DNA of 64,000 nucleotides from Marthasterias glacialis (GCA_911728455.2 OU452219.1:11126397-11190396), one strand, 5' to 3'. Shown: positions 25,408 through 36,706, numbered from the stretch's first letter. Translations and numbers: made by a program. Notes: generated from the sequence alone by a model not told the origin.

Positions 25408-25631
25408 GTATGAAGAGGGTGATATCGAAGGGCACTTCGATGAGACGGGTAGCTACGGGGGAAGCAGATCCAACTGGATTCAACTGCCGACAAAATGTCT
25501 TGCCTCAGCAAGAGAAGTCCAGATTTGTGTTAAGATGGCAATGTTTTTTTCCTCGGCCAAGCTCACGTGTGTTATGATCGACACAGAGTGCTGTGTGAAT
25601 ACGCTGCGTACACTTCTTTGCGTTCCGGGAT
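25408..25631 (-). other. Candidate non-coding first exon of the EH-type gene
   Basis: It runs from the predicted start site (A at 25631) to a donor with exon end TAC and intron start GTAAGT (25407-25402). The 224 nt contain no ATG at all on the minus strand, as expected for a 5' UTR that joins an exon beginning AAAATG. An alternative donor, CAC/GTGAGC, lies at 25566-25561. No other recognisable minus-strand coding sequence lies between here and the EH-type exon. The join is inferred from strand, phase-free UTR structure and splice sites. Confidence 0.45.
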
Positions 25632-25752
25632 GCGGCCAGCAAATACAAAGTGCACTTTTATAGGCGCGATTCACCGAGCTCCCTTAAGTGGGACGCTGTG
25701 ATTGGCTGACGTGCACGCATGTCTATGGTGACTCCACTGTCAACCAATCACA
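25631..25752 (-). promoter_or_regulatory. RNA polymerase II core promoter (BREu, TATA, CCAAT)
   Basis: On the minus strand TATAAAAG occupies 25662-25655 and is preceded directly by CGCGCC, 6 of 7 bases matching BREu. Thirty-one bases after the first T of the TATA box is a CA initiator-like dinucleotide with A at 25631. CAGCCAATCACAG (CCAAT at 25705-25701) lies about 74 bases upstream of that A, the usual NF-Y position, and a second ATTGG box lies at 25748-25744. CACGTCAG between them is a CRE-like half site. Spacing and order are canonical. The gene it drives is inferred to be the EH-type precursor, since no other minus-strand gene is seen downstream. Confidence 0.65.
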
Positions 25753-26347
25753 ACGCTTGTTCATGTAGACACGGGGCATGTGCAAGTTCGCAGTAACACA
25801 TCCATATCATTATAGCATGTGCTTCGCATATCCACCATCCGGCAATTTGAGTTGGCGTTTTCTCAATGCTACGTGTGATGTCACAATGTAATAAAATATG
25901 ACGTCATTCTATCCTGCTTCGTCATCAATCTAACAATCATAATGAAAACCGTTTATTGCGGATACTCTAAATAGAGCTAGCAGGTGGGATCCACACCAAC
26001 AGAGATTCTCTTTGACTGTGACCATGATAATGATCAGAAGGCATATCATATCGATGTCATTTTATTTATATATAAAAAAAACAATACTCAAAATAGTAAT
26101 AAATAAAAACAAGGTCTTTGACCGCAACTGTATTGGGCCAGCACTTATCTTAATGTTAAATACGGTGTGCTCTGACTATAACAATCAGTCAATTAATTTT
26201 ACTTTAAAGGGAAGTAATTGATACCAAGGTTTACAGAATCCCAAAAGGAAAATGCATTACTCGGTTAGAGTAAATCATTTAAATACCAATTACTTTTATT
26301 ACTTCAAGTTGGAAAGGTTGTCTAGGTCAAGAGTGTGATTGGTTCCG
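25753..26347. other. Upstream flank of the predicted promoter
   Basis: No gene is recognised. TGATGTCACA and TGACGTCAT words near 25866-25910 resemble cAMP-response elements and could be promoter-proximal control sequence, but such words are common in the repeats of this window. Confidence 0.35.
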
Positions 26348-26385
26348 CCTCCCCCCCCCCACCCCCACCACCACAACCACAAAAG
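26348..26385 (+). repeat. C-rich / (CCA)n simple repeat
   Basis: A C-run followed by ccaccacaaccac. Confidence 0.75.
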
Positions 26386-26519
26386 GCAAAATACAGCACG
26401 TAGCAAGCGTAACGCAAGTAACGCTGTACTAACAATCCGTGCCAAAGCACCAGTATACAAAAAAGACCTTTCATGGATTTAGCGAGTAATTCAGATGACA
26501 TAGTTAAGTCCTTTTTTTC

Positions 26520-27012
26520 AAGAACGAACGAATTCGTACGGGAACGAATTATGTACTTTTCTGTAAGTACGAGGGGGAGTACAAGAAACAATTTATTTTC
26601 TCAATCGAGGTCAAGAATAATACACATGTTTTCTATGAGAACGAGTACGGGTACACGAATACGTTTTTTCATGACAATCGAGTATTTTTCTTTGGGTACG
26701 AGACATGACTATGTTTTATGAAGAGAGTACAAAATATTTATATTCGAGAACGAGTGTGACAACGAGTGCATGTTTATGTTATAAGTACGAGTATAGATAC
26801 TGACAAAGTAGGCCTATACGTGTGAGTACGAGTACATGAATACTTATCTTTGAGTACGAGGATGTACAAGAGCTTTGTCCGCGTGCAAGTCATGTACGAG
26901 ACCTACATGTACATGTATGTGCCGTTTGAACGAAGACGCAAACGAAAACATTTTATGAGACCCAGGTACGAGTATGAGTGTGTGTATACTTACTTGGAGC
27001 TGTGAGTACGCA
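26520..27012 (+). repeat. Degenerate (GTACGA)n minisatellite
   Basis: Variants of gtacgagtac, gaacgagt and gggtacga recur about every 20-30 bp through the whole stretch (for example agtacgagtacatgaatact and gaacgagtacgggtacacga). There is no coding signal. A likely origin is an ancient hexamer or decamer repeat that has mutated. Confidence 0.7.
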
Positions 27013-30000
27013 GAGCTACTCTTTTTTAAAGTTGCTTCATGTGTTTTTCAGGAGATGAAATAAATGGTCAGTGTATGATTGAAATGGAAATAACTTCTGG
27101 CATACTGCTGTTTATGTTGCTACATTTTTAGTTTTAAACCACACTTTTATACACTGCAAAAACCGAGGTGTTAAGTTTCTTCTTTTTATATATGTATATG
27201 ACCACACCGACATGGTGTTAACTTTTACCATTGCTACATCATTGGTAAAATTAAGAGACAAGCTAGCTAGAGCCAACCAAAAACAAGGCAACTTAAAAAA
27301 GGCAAAACGCAATTGCAAAAAAGTAAAATACACGTAGGATAATTGACTAAATTAGAGTCATGACTTTTATTGCTTCTCCCAAGGTAAAAGTAGCCTAAAT
27401 TTAGGGGAAATTGGTATAATAAACCTTGAACTATAAGTGGTGTTTGTGGCCAAAATGTACAAGGTCAGAACACGCACCCGGTCAATATAGCCCACCCTAA
27501 GCTGCCGTGTTCCCCGCCGACTGCACTAGCACTAGCGGTAATAACAAAAACTCATTAGAGATAGAATCAGACATTTGTCAAATCTTGCTTCGTTTTTAAT
27601 TACCTTTATTTTGAATGAATGAAGAAACGAATGGCTGAACCGTATTTCTATATTTTAGTGTGTGTTATAAATTGCACTTTGTAATCTAGTTTAATCTTAT
27701 ATGAGCATGCTCGACAATGCAAATTTCGATCTTATGGACAATAAATGAATTTGTAGATTTGAAGTAAGAGTTAGGCCGATTTTTGTAGTATGGGGAAACC
27801 CAGTTTTATTGCTTGACAAATATTTATCTGATTTGGAAATTGATTTTTTTTTGTCTTATTAATTACGGGTTTTTTTTTCTTTTCTTTTTTTATAATCACA
27901 AAAGTACCACAGGGGAAAATAATATTTGTTATACACAATCACAAGTGTTATTCTACGACACAATAGACTTACAAAGTTTCCAACTTGAGGGTTTGCATCG
28001 GTTGATATGTTTATCCAAAGCTAACAATCGTGGATATAGTTGTACGGAACTGCGGAATCAATAACTGTAAGCTAGTACCATTGGTAACTTAAATAACGTC
28101 GGTTGTTTAAGATAAAGATGAGCGTCAGCAGAAACATAAGTTACAGGAAAACAAAAACAACACCGCAACTTTATGAAGTGAGATCTTTAACATGTCAATT
28201 GTCTCGGTACCGCAAGGAAAAAAAACATACAATTTGCGTACAAATGGAAGAATACTATTTTGAACTATGTAGACCCTATCCGGAGAAAAATTAGGGCCTT
28301 TTTTTCGATAACAAATCATGCTGCAGTCACTTTAATCGCACGTAGCCACGTTATGTCTTATTCCTTGAATACAAAGGATTGCAGTTGTGCAGCTCGCATT
28401 ATGGTGATCATACTATTTTTAATAGATGTGCTATTTTTGTCTGTTTTCAGGGACATTCTCCATTTGCTAAATTAAAATGAAGAGGCTGTATTCGTGAGTT
28501 CTTGGTTAAGTTCATGAAGTGGTACGGTACTGTTGTTGAACTATTTTGATTATATCTTTCATGAGAATTGGACCAAGAGACCCTCAAAAAGGCAAGCACT
28601 GTAACCCGCAGGCCTGAAGATACCTGTGTAGAGAAGGTGATCAAGAAGACGATTCAGTTCATATTCAATGATGCAGCGCGTAAGCTACAGCGAGTGGGTG
28701 TAGAGAATTACAGCCGCATTTTCATATTAACCGTGAATTCACTACCCAACACCTGTGGATCGCATAACATCAATTTGTTTTAGTCAAAGTTCAATGCCGG
28801 ACAAAAAAATCCAACCCAGACCTTGACCGATAACTGCAGAGGCAAACCGTCATAATCTGGTAGTAGTGGATTTTACATCTGTGAATCTGCGTCATCAACA
28901 AAATAGAAACAACTTCTGGTAAACAAACCTACCAACTTTACATTAAGTTAGGCAAACAAGGGTTGACTGGTGGTGGAAATGAAACTGAAAATAGTAAAGT
29001 GGAAACAGAAACAACCGCTCCCTTTGCTTCTCAAAACAGCTACCGGACAATAGCCCAAACAGTTACTTAAAGGTAAAAAAGAAGAAGGAAAAAAAGAAGG
29101 AATTATTCTAAATTAAATATTAAAAAAATAAATCGATTAGCTTCAGTCAATGGAAGCTCAATTGTTATTAAGTTTTATACCTTTACCGGTCCACAACATA
29201 AATATGTCTGTCTTAAAAAGTGTCAAACATAAGTGTCGCATAAGAACATGCCCACATTTCCCCGGAATACATACTAAACCGAACTCAGTGGAATTATTCA
29301 CGGTTTGGTTGTATGGCTGAAAAACAAAGGACAGGATGAATGTAATTTTTAAACACAATATGTTGTGCTTATCTCTTTAACTGGAATGTGGGCAAAAAGG
29401 CCTGAGGCCTATACCAGTAGCTGCCTAACAATATGGACTTTAAAAGATACAGCACCTCACTGGACAGAACGTTTTACTGACTCATTTACTAACATAAAAA
29501 AACAAGCCCTTTATTCAGCTTTGTAACGTTTGTTTATTTGCATTGGTAGTTCTTGTATGAGTGAATTTCGATTTGACGGTATATCTAGTTTCATTAATCA
29601 GTCTTTTTTTTTATAGTACCTGAACCCTCTATGTCTGTTTAGTTTTCTGTTTTCTTCTACTTTTGATTTGACTTCTATGCTTTCTTCTTTTGTTTGGTTT
29701 ACATTTTGTCTGTTATTACTTATGTTGTCAATGTTTGTTTTTGTAGTGTTCACTGACAGCTATATATAGCGTATGTTTGTCTGAAGACAACGTAATGGAA
29801 ACTAATTTATCATGATGCGCGGACATTGGTTTTGTACCAGTACGCGTTCTATTTTTATCAAATGAAAATAAAACGATATTATGGCGGTGGGATAGTCTGG
29901 CCTCTGTACGGTTTAGTGAACATTAGTATTCATTACTGTACTGGATGAAGAGAGGAACACGACAAGATGACGTCAGCCTGATGGAAGTTTGTTACCAGTG

Positions 30001-30089
30001 AGAAATTAGACGCGTAGAGCAACCAAAGACAAACCAATACCCCCATGCGGAGAAATGTACGTAATTGGTAATTAACGTTGAAAACTGAT
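27013..30089. other. Intergenic, no gene recognised
   Basis: AT-rich. One plus-strand open frame at 28568-28783 opens at TTG and shows balanced codons over its first 50 residues, but no domain or splice support. A T-rich stretch (29600-29760) ending in aaaataaaacgat (29864-29876) could be an old retroelement 3' end. Confidence 0.35.
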
Positions 30090-30391
30090 GAGAATGCAAT
30101 CTGAAAGCTCACTGATTGTTCAGTTCAAATACTGTCAAACTTGGTATAACGTTCGAAGAACCACCATATCATCGCTGATGACTTCTATTGCAGCTGCAAT
30201 CGACGGCACTATGAACGTGAACGAAATCACTGACAAATCATGATCCGCTTTTTTTCTGTTTTGTTTTTCTTTCTTTCTTTTTTTACTAAAACGTGACTAC
30301 CGAATTGGACGAAATGTTCACAGGCTTGTTATGTTTATTCAAACCTACTGGATGGGAATAAATTTACTCTTCGTAAAAACCACCGAGGCAT
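30090..30391 (+). mobile_element. TTAAAGG-family relative
   Basis: Landmarks in order: caatctgaaagctcactgat, gttcaaatactgtcaaactt, then ttcacaggcttgttatgttt, aaacctactggatgggaata, aatttactcttcgtaaaaac. The termini are not well preserved. Confidence 0.55.
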
Positions 30392-30422
30392 ATTATATAT
30401 ATAAATATATATATATATATAC
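30391..30422 (+). repeat. (AT)n microsatellite
   Basis: A TA/AT dinucleotide run with a few interruptions. Confidence 0.8.
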
Positions 30423-30803
30423 TCTTTTAATATGACATTTGTAGAGAAACAAAAAAATTACCTCTTCACGATCGCAATGGATCCATCTATCTCCGACTTA
30501 GTGCAATACTTGAGTGGCACTCACCATTCCCCTCGGCTACCCATTCGACAACAGGATACGGAGGCATTTGGCTTGTAGTATACACGAAATCTACGCACCT
30601 CATTGAAACTCAAACCCGGATGACTAAATTCTGAAGAGGTGACTTCTTACAACAACTGAACTTTTCATTGTACTATGGATGCTTTATTTTATGACACTGA
30701 TGTAAGGATGTTTAAAGGTAAATTTACATCTTTACTTTTTAAAGAAGAGTAAATCATTTAGTTCTCAATTGTAGAGTGATATACAGCTCTATTTTCTCAG
30801 CAG

Positions 30804-31232
30804 CTTCTTCTCACTGATGTCACATTTCTATAGTAAAGAGGTCTGCCATGCTGGAGTATGGACCTTTCCCAAGAAATATGTAAATTGGACATTGCGTGTG
30901 CGCACTTACATCCTGGTTGGCAACATTTTGGGCAAAGTGCGCACTTTTGCATGGGCCTGATGGAAGCGCTTTGTGCGTCTGCTTTGTGCACATTTCTATG
31001 GCGTTTGCCAACCAACTAGGTATGTACGCATGCGTGACTGTAATTAGCATATTTCATGGGAAAGGTCCAAACGAACAATCATGTAGGATACACACGCGTA
31101 GTGCCACCTAGCGTTGCGTAGCACATTGTAATGTTGGAGCAGTTCTAGTAACGTGGGTGCGTGACGTGCGCGTGTTAGAACTCCATCATGGCAGGCCACA
31201 AAATAGTGACGTCATCTGAGAAGGATCTTTAA
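30804..31232. mobile_element. MITE with nested inverted repeats
   Basis: Outer arms: cttctcactgatgtcac ... tctgccatgctggagt at the left is mirrored by actccatcatggcagg ... gtgacgtcatctgagaag at the right. Inner arms: tggacctttcccaagaaata (from 30859) is mirrored by the complement ending ggtcca at 31069, and tggttggcaac is mirrored by tttgccaacca. Cysteine-rich translation on the minus strand here is a by-product of gca/tgc words. It may be one element inserted in another. Confidence 0.55.
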
Positions 31233-31249
31233 GATACCTGCAATCGAGT

Positions 31250-31450
31250 CTCAAAATACAAGTGAAAAATAACGTTCAAGTGATTTCAGGGTTTCTTGTT
31301 CATAACAAGCAATTAATTTCAATTGCTCAATTCGGAACAAGCAATAGTAATTTTGGTGGGTTTTTAGATGCCATTTTTTCGTATTTTAAACTGAGTCATT
31401 TTCATATTATTTTAAACAGTATCAGTAAGCTACTAGCTATAATGTATTCT
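31250..31450 (-). mobile_element. TTAAAGG-family relative, reverse orientation
   Basis: acaagcaatagtaattttgg, gggtttttagatgccatttt and aaacagtatcagtaagctac match in order the reverse complement of family copies, and resemble 37405-37745. Confidence 0.45.
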
Positions 31451-31689
31451 GTAGATTTACTTTGTTTTTATGATGGGTAGGATCGGTAATGATCGAGAAG
31501 TAAAGTAAAAACAAATTATCAAGAAAAGGAGCGAAATTTAATCTCTCAAATGTTACTTAAAGCAATTGCCCCGTGCAAGACAATGTGTCTCTCAAAATTA
31601 AAACAATTGGGAGAAAATAGCACAAAATGAACTCGCACAAACCATCACGAAAATTAACCTTCTTATGTGATTTGTTTTAAACGTGTCCG

Positions 31690-31832
31690 TTTAATTCAAT
31701 AAATTCCTCACAGGTTGGTATTGAAAATTAAAGGATTGTGATGATTTCACTTTTCAAAAAACCAGGTCTCATCCCTTTAAGTTTATGAATGTTTCTTGAA
31801 ACTAGAAGATTGGAATGAATGTACTCTTTTAA
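31690..31832 (+). mobile_element. TTAAAGG-family tail fragment
   Basis: cctcacaggttggtatt, then gtttcttgaaactagaagat, tggaatgaatgtactctttt. A short degraded echo follows at 32195-32260 (gaaacttgaggactgaacta). Confidence 0.5.
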
Positions 31833-33589
31833 AATATTTTACAATGTATCATCCCTGAAAGCCCCAGCTCAACATTGGTAAGAAAAAAACATAAATGTTC
31901 ACAGACAAATACCTTACACGGTATAAATATAATGATGGTAGAAAACTTTCCTTGAAATATTTCTGCCTGAAGTTAGTGAAAATAAATGAAATAATAAGAT
32001 CCAAAATTAGTTTTCGTCTCAGTGAGACGAAAACTCTGCCTATAGGAATGCGTACAAAAATGCTGAATGCATTTTTACAGTTTTTCTTGCAAATGAAACA
32101 ACGAAATGAGCTGAAATTTTCACAGGATGGTTTTATTACATCTTGATTTGTGCAAAGAATGGAAGCATTCAATGTTGAGGTATGGCTTTAAGATATACGT
32201 TTCTTGAAACTTGAGGACTGAACTAAATGTATAGCCTACTCTTCCTTAAGCCAATGTTGGCGGTAAGAAACATAACGGCAAGTACGGAGTATAGCGCGCT
32301 GAGTCACAAATGTTTTTACATTTTTTTAGGAAAACAGGAAAACAATTATGAAGCATGAATTTGGAAATCAATTCCTTAATGACCAGTCTTTGAAATCCCA
32401 TATAACCCTTTCAGATCAACGGGGATCAGGGCCTGTCTTGTGACGGCAATGTATTTATACAACAAGGAATTCCCGCGTATATCTGCGATTGTGACAACAT
32501 TTAAATTGGAAAATTGAGCCCAAAATCTGAGGATTCAGATTGATTTCTTTCATCTAACTGAAAATGGCGCCTCGTGGAAAAGGTTTCCTGTAAATGAAAC
32601 ATAATAACAATCTCGTCGGAGTCACATAGATTTGTCCTAAGAGCCTAAATCAGGAGCATGGTTGACTGTCAACAGTTGATAACGGCTCGAATGGAGGCAA
32701 AGAGCACATGCTGCCATGATCCTAACTATCTACCAATCAATCGCGCTGATAGTCTTCCCACAACACGTACCGTCTTATTTAACCAGTAGCTAAAGATTTT
32801 TTAGGCGAGTACATTATTCAAGTGGAATACAAACAATTCCAGCAGTCGTAACCAGTGATGAGCCGATTGATCAAAGAAACAAACCGCGGTTCCGTTGCTA
32901 CACTTTATGCGCTGATTTATATCAGTAATTCATCACTTAATTTTCATTAGGGTTTTCGTGATCTCTGAAATGGCACAACCGTGACGTGTTAAAGCACCAG
33001 CAATGTGTTTGATTAATGGTTCAATATCAGGTACGTCGGTGTTAGGATACCGGCCTTTCGGGCCTATAATTGATCAAAACGTTTGCAATGAATGTACAAA
33101 TAGATACCCTTTCAGTTTGGTCGCTAGCGTGAAATAAAGACGACAAAACCGAGCGCGAACGCAAAAATGAGAAATGAGCACTTACTTTTCTAATTTTTTT
33201 TTTCATTCGGGCTTAGATATAGGCTAATAATAAATTATATGCACAGATGAAAGGAACAAATTCTCCTACGGGTCCCAGCAGAATACATATAGAAATTAGC
33301 AATTTGAACAAGACATAAAATGCATAAAACATGTAAACATAAATAATAAAATAAAACAAAATACGTGTACATTATTAAAAACACCGAGCAATAGACAAAG
33401 AAACTTTTTTTCTTTTTTTTTTCTCGGGGTGGGGTGGGGGAGGGGGCTTGTTCAGCTCAGAGGGATAAAGTAAAATAATAGATCAATAGATAATTCAAAA
33501 ATATGAGATGAGTTGGGAGGGTTTAGGATGAAACGAGGAGGTTTTCAAAGAACAAGACCAGGACAATTTGAATTAAAGGTATAACCGGT
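31833..33589. other. Intergenic, no gene recognised
   Basis: The open frames overlapping on both strands near 31849-32172 are not gene-like. A G-rich run (ggggtggggtgggggagggg) lies at 33426-33447. Confidence 0.35.
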
Positions 33590-33902
33590 CATTTTATACA
33601 GAAAGACATAATATAGAAAAATATATTGATAAGTTTCAATCTGGAAGTTCACTGATTTAAATTTTACCCCAATATAAATATTCCTGTGGAACATTTCTGC
33701 CAGAGATTTGTACTTATTTTTTTCTCTCCAATTGCAGCAACCGAAATAAGCCTAAAACATCCACCAAATAAATCACCCTAAAACATGATTACCAAATTTG
33801 GATGAAACTGTTTACATATTGATTGTGTGGTGTGTTTAATGAAGAATAGAAGATGAGAACGAATTATATTACTCTTCCAAACACCAATGATCCCTTTTAA
33901 CA
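33590..33902 (+). mobile_element. TTAAAGG-family relative
   Basis: caatctggaagttcactgat near 33639, ttgcagcaaccgaaataagc near 33734, and a tail tgtggtgtgtttaatgaaga, agatgagaacgaatt, attactcttccaaacaccaa, tgatcccttttaac. The ccgaaataagc block is a recurring internal landmark of the family. Confidence 0.55.
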
Positions 33903-34470
33903 AGTGATCCGCCCTTGACCACTTCCCGTGGCGCTGAAGATAGACTTCACATTCTCACCCCCTTGATATGATAGATGCCCGAGCTCAATCAGGCATAATT
34001 CTTAAAAAGGTTGAGCAGGTCACACATTTTTTCTTATCAAATGGTCACGTCGTCGGACAATGGAGGAGTAGCTCATCATGGCTGGACTTGATCAGTCTTT
34101 TTCTCAGACCCCCTTGGGTATTAGAGTCTGCTCACAATGCCAAGGACTTATTGCTTTCTCCCTTTACCCAATCTAAGACCGGAGGCTGGTCCTCCATTAA
34201 GAAGGATCGCGGTCATCGATACAAACGGCTACAACGGAACGGAGGGACACCTAGCAAAACATAAACCCAAATAATGTAGAAAGTCATATCTGTCGTACAA
34301 TGACTAATAAGACCTAGTGGATGGTGCTCGCCAATGCTCCGGTCTCGGCTGATTAGGAAGATGAGGACGAATTACCTCAGTTGGTTGTTGAAAGCGTTAA
34401 TCTATTCCCATTCTCTATGTGTCAACGCTGACGTTTTTTGTGAAGACAATGAAACACGGCTTGTTAGTCA
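33903..34470. other. Intergenic, no gene recognised
   Basis: A 98-codon open frame (33968-34264) shows no domain. Nothing else is recognised. Confidence 0.35.
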
Positions 34471-34583
34471 GGGAATTTGAACACGTTCATCTCGGACTTA
34501 TTTCTGTTGCGGCAACCGAAATAAGCGACAGTCGTACTTTGTCTTTGTCGTGCCCAACAACAATTTTGAACCTCTACGTCGAA

Positions 34584-34818
34584 CCCATCGTGTCTGACAA
34601 TCCTTTATGTCCGACCCATTGTGTCCGACAAACCATTATTACCCATTGTGTCCGACAGACGATTACGTCCGACCCAATCTGTCCTACGGACATAATGATT
34701 CCTAATGGTTTGTCGGACACATGAGTAAGACATAATGGTTTTTTTGGACGCCACGAGTCAGACATAACGGATTGTCGGACACAATAAGTCGGACATAATG
34801 GATTGTCCGACACGATGG
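34584..34818. mobile_element. Foldback element made of GTGTCCGACA modules
   Basis: The left half carries cccatcgtgtctgacaatcc, atgtccgacccattgtgtcc and gtgtccgacagacgatt. The right half carries the same words inverted (ttgtcggacacatgagt, attgtcggacacaataag, ggattgtccgacacgatggg). The outermost 20 bp match with one mismatch. About three modules lie on each side of a centre near 34690, so the whole 235 bp can fold on itself. It sits within old TTAAAGG-family sequence (ggcaaccgaaataagcgac to the left; an inverted actggtatgaac ... cagtgagcttcct to the right). Confidence 0.65.
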
Positions 34819-35542
34819 GTCGGGTACCATGGGTTGGTGCATAACACTGGTATGAACGTTTGTAGTCAGTGAGCTTCCTCTATCACAATCGAAACGTATG
34901 ACCTTTCCCCTCATTATCAATCCCAGTACTTTGTTTTGAAAGTAGGATTGTAATCGAGAAAATAAAATATAAAATTAACAACTTTCAATCAAAGTCTGTA
35001 TTTATTGTATGCGCGAGCAAATTGTTCACAAACGTTCAGCTTTTACACTTCAAAACGATTCAGCATATAAAACTATTTGAGATCCCACTAAACACGATTG
35101 TATTGATTTACTTCGTAAAACAAAGAGTAAAATACGGAGCAAAACATGCAAAGCATTGACACATACCATGAAGTGTTAAACAAATATATTATTAAAATAT
35201 GCAAAACCAATCATGAGAAACAATCAAATAAATCACAGCAACGCTTTGTGATACCTTCATTTTGTTAACCCAAACCGCTGAAAGCCCGTGAACCGAAAAC
35301 AGTCGCCTGAACTAAAAAACAAATTGAAAAAAAACCTGAATTTGTATTAAATATAAATGGTTTCATTATCCTTTGTGCACACATACTTGTTTATTTTAGT
35401 TTGCCTTCAATGATAAAATGAAAACTTTGTATTTGCGGCACCCTGGCCTCAGTGCAATAGCTCTGCTCACCGTAAGCAATAAATCAGTGCTTACCACAGT
35501 AGAAAAATCCACGCTTAATGTAGACGTATTTCACAGGTTAGA
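34819..35542. other. Intergenic, no gene recognised
   Basis: It holds the reverse TTAAAGG-family fragment at 34839-34890 and otherwise AT-rich sequence. Confidence 0.35.
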
Positions 35543-35908
35543 AATAGGGAGGTTTAGCTACACGTATTTACCTGAACGTCAACGTGAGCGTGAGAATTAT
35601 TTTTTCGCTGACGTCACGTAAAAAAATACGCTTATGTATCAAACGTATATTTTCATGTCAATGCGTCCGAGTAGTCGACCATACGCGAGCTGAAATGCGC
35701 AAAAAGTGATGACGTCATCTGGCAGCAGCACAAACTGTTTGCGTTTACGTTAAGGTTTACCCCGCGTATGGTCGACTGCACGGACATTATTGACATGAAA
35801 ATATACGTTTGATACATAAGCGTATTTTTTTACGTGACGTCAGCGAAAAAATAATTCTCACGCTCACGTTGACGTTCAGGTAAATACGTGTAGCTAAACC
35901 TCCCTATT
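35543..35908. mobile_element. Foldback element with 145-bp arms, outer 120 bp identical
   Basis: The left arm at 35543-35687 is the inverted copy of 35763-35908. The outer 120 bp (35543-35662 against 35789-35908) match without a mismatch. The inner 25 bp have a few differences, and a 75-bp loop separates the arms. TGACGTCA-type palindromes occur in the arms and loop. The element is non-coding. No target-site duplication is evident at the arm ends. Confidence 0.75.
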
Positions 35909-36041
35909 GCTTTATACGCGCGTGCGAATTTAACACGTTACAATAAAAAGCGATCTTGGCTTGACGCAGAGACTCGGTGCTGTCCCTGTACGCGCAGAAT
36001 TCCACGGTTAGCAGAGCCATGCAATTTGGCCCAACAGTACA
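35909..36041. other. Spacer between two elements
   Basis: Nothing is recognised here. Confidence 0.4.
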
Positions 36042-36706
36042 GGCTCCAATTTCATAAAGCCAGACGTTTTCTGCTTACGGAGTGGCCATTTGCATAATTT
36101 ATAATTCATAATAACTGGTATATAAACCGCAAGCAAAGTAAAAAGGCACGCTAATTTGCCCAATGAGTGACGCAACAATGTAAATTTACTGCCAATTAAT
36201 GAGCATGCGTGCTGTTAAAGGGATAATACAGGATTAGTATTCATCATTTGTTTTGTTTTTTATTATATATTTTTATTATTATTTTTTTTTTAGTATCAAT
36301 CTGAAAGCTTATTGATTATGAAGTTCATACAAGTAGCAATCTTCCATAGTTATATTTCTGTCTGAAATACTGTCAAAGTCCAGAAAATAGAATTTGAAGA
36401 CCCCGATTTCAATTTCGGTTGTAACAATCGAAATTAAGGATGCGTTTACATGATGAAAACTGTGCACGGTTTTTCACTATTTTCTCCTGACTCGGACGAC
36501 GCGTCGTGAGCCCAAATTTTCACAAGTTTGTTTTGTATGTACTGAATCACACAAAGAAAGAACATTGCAGTATGAGCTTTTACCAATCCTGTATGTTACC
36601 TTTAACTCTTCTTGATCGTTTATGAAATACAATTTTGCCTATGTTTTCTGCTTGAAGTAAGCACAGACATTTGCTTGCCGGCAAACAGCTTTATGAAATT
36701 GGGCCC
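36042..36706. mobile_element. GCCCAATTTCATAAAGC MITE interrupted by a TTAAAGG element
   Basis: The left end ggctccaatttcataaagcc with gttttctgcttac is mirrored at the right by gttttctgcttg ... cagctttatgaaattgggcc. The TTAAAGG-family copy B (36215-36605) lies inside, so this is an older MITE hit by a later insertion. A related short MITE lies at 49531-49685. Confidence 0.6.
36215..36605 (+). mobile_element. TTAAAGG-family MITE, copy B
   Basis: The left terminus ttaaagggataatacaggat is mirrored by the right terminus atcctgtatgttacctttaa, giving inverted termini of about 25 bp that begin with TTAA. The interior carries the family order: tctgaaagcttattgattat, ctgtctgaaatactgtcaaa, gaatttgaagaccccgattt, aacaatcgaaattaagga, ctgactcggacgacg. 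It is non-coding. Confidence 0.75.

Noticed and set aside
28568..28783. Plus-strand open frame with balanced codons
   Set aside because: Opens at TTG, no recognised domain, no clear acceptor or donor, and a length expected by chance.
30797..31050. Cysteine-rich minus-strand translation resembling a metallothionein
   Set aside because: It lies in the inverted-repeat MITE and comes from gca/tgc words. No start context, signal peptide or splice support.
34574..34813. Open frame with repeated CPT and VRQ words
   Set aside because: Direct product of the GTGTCCGACA foldback modules.
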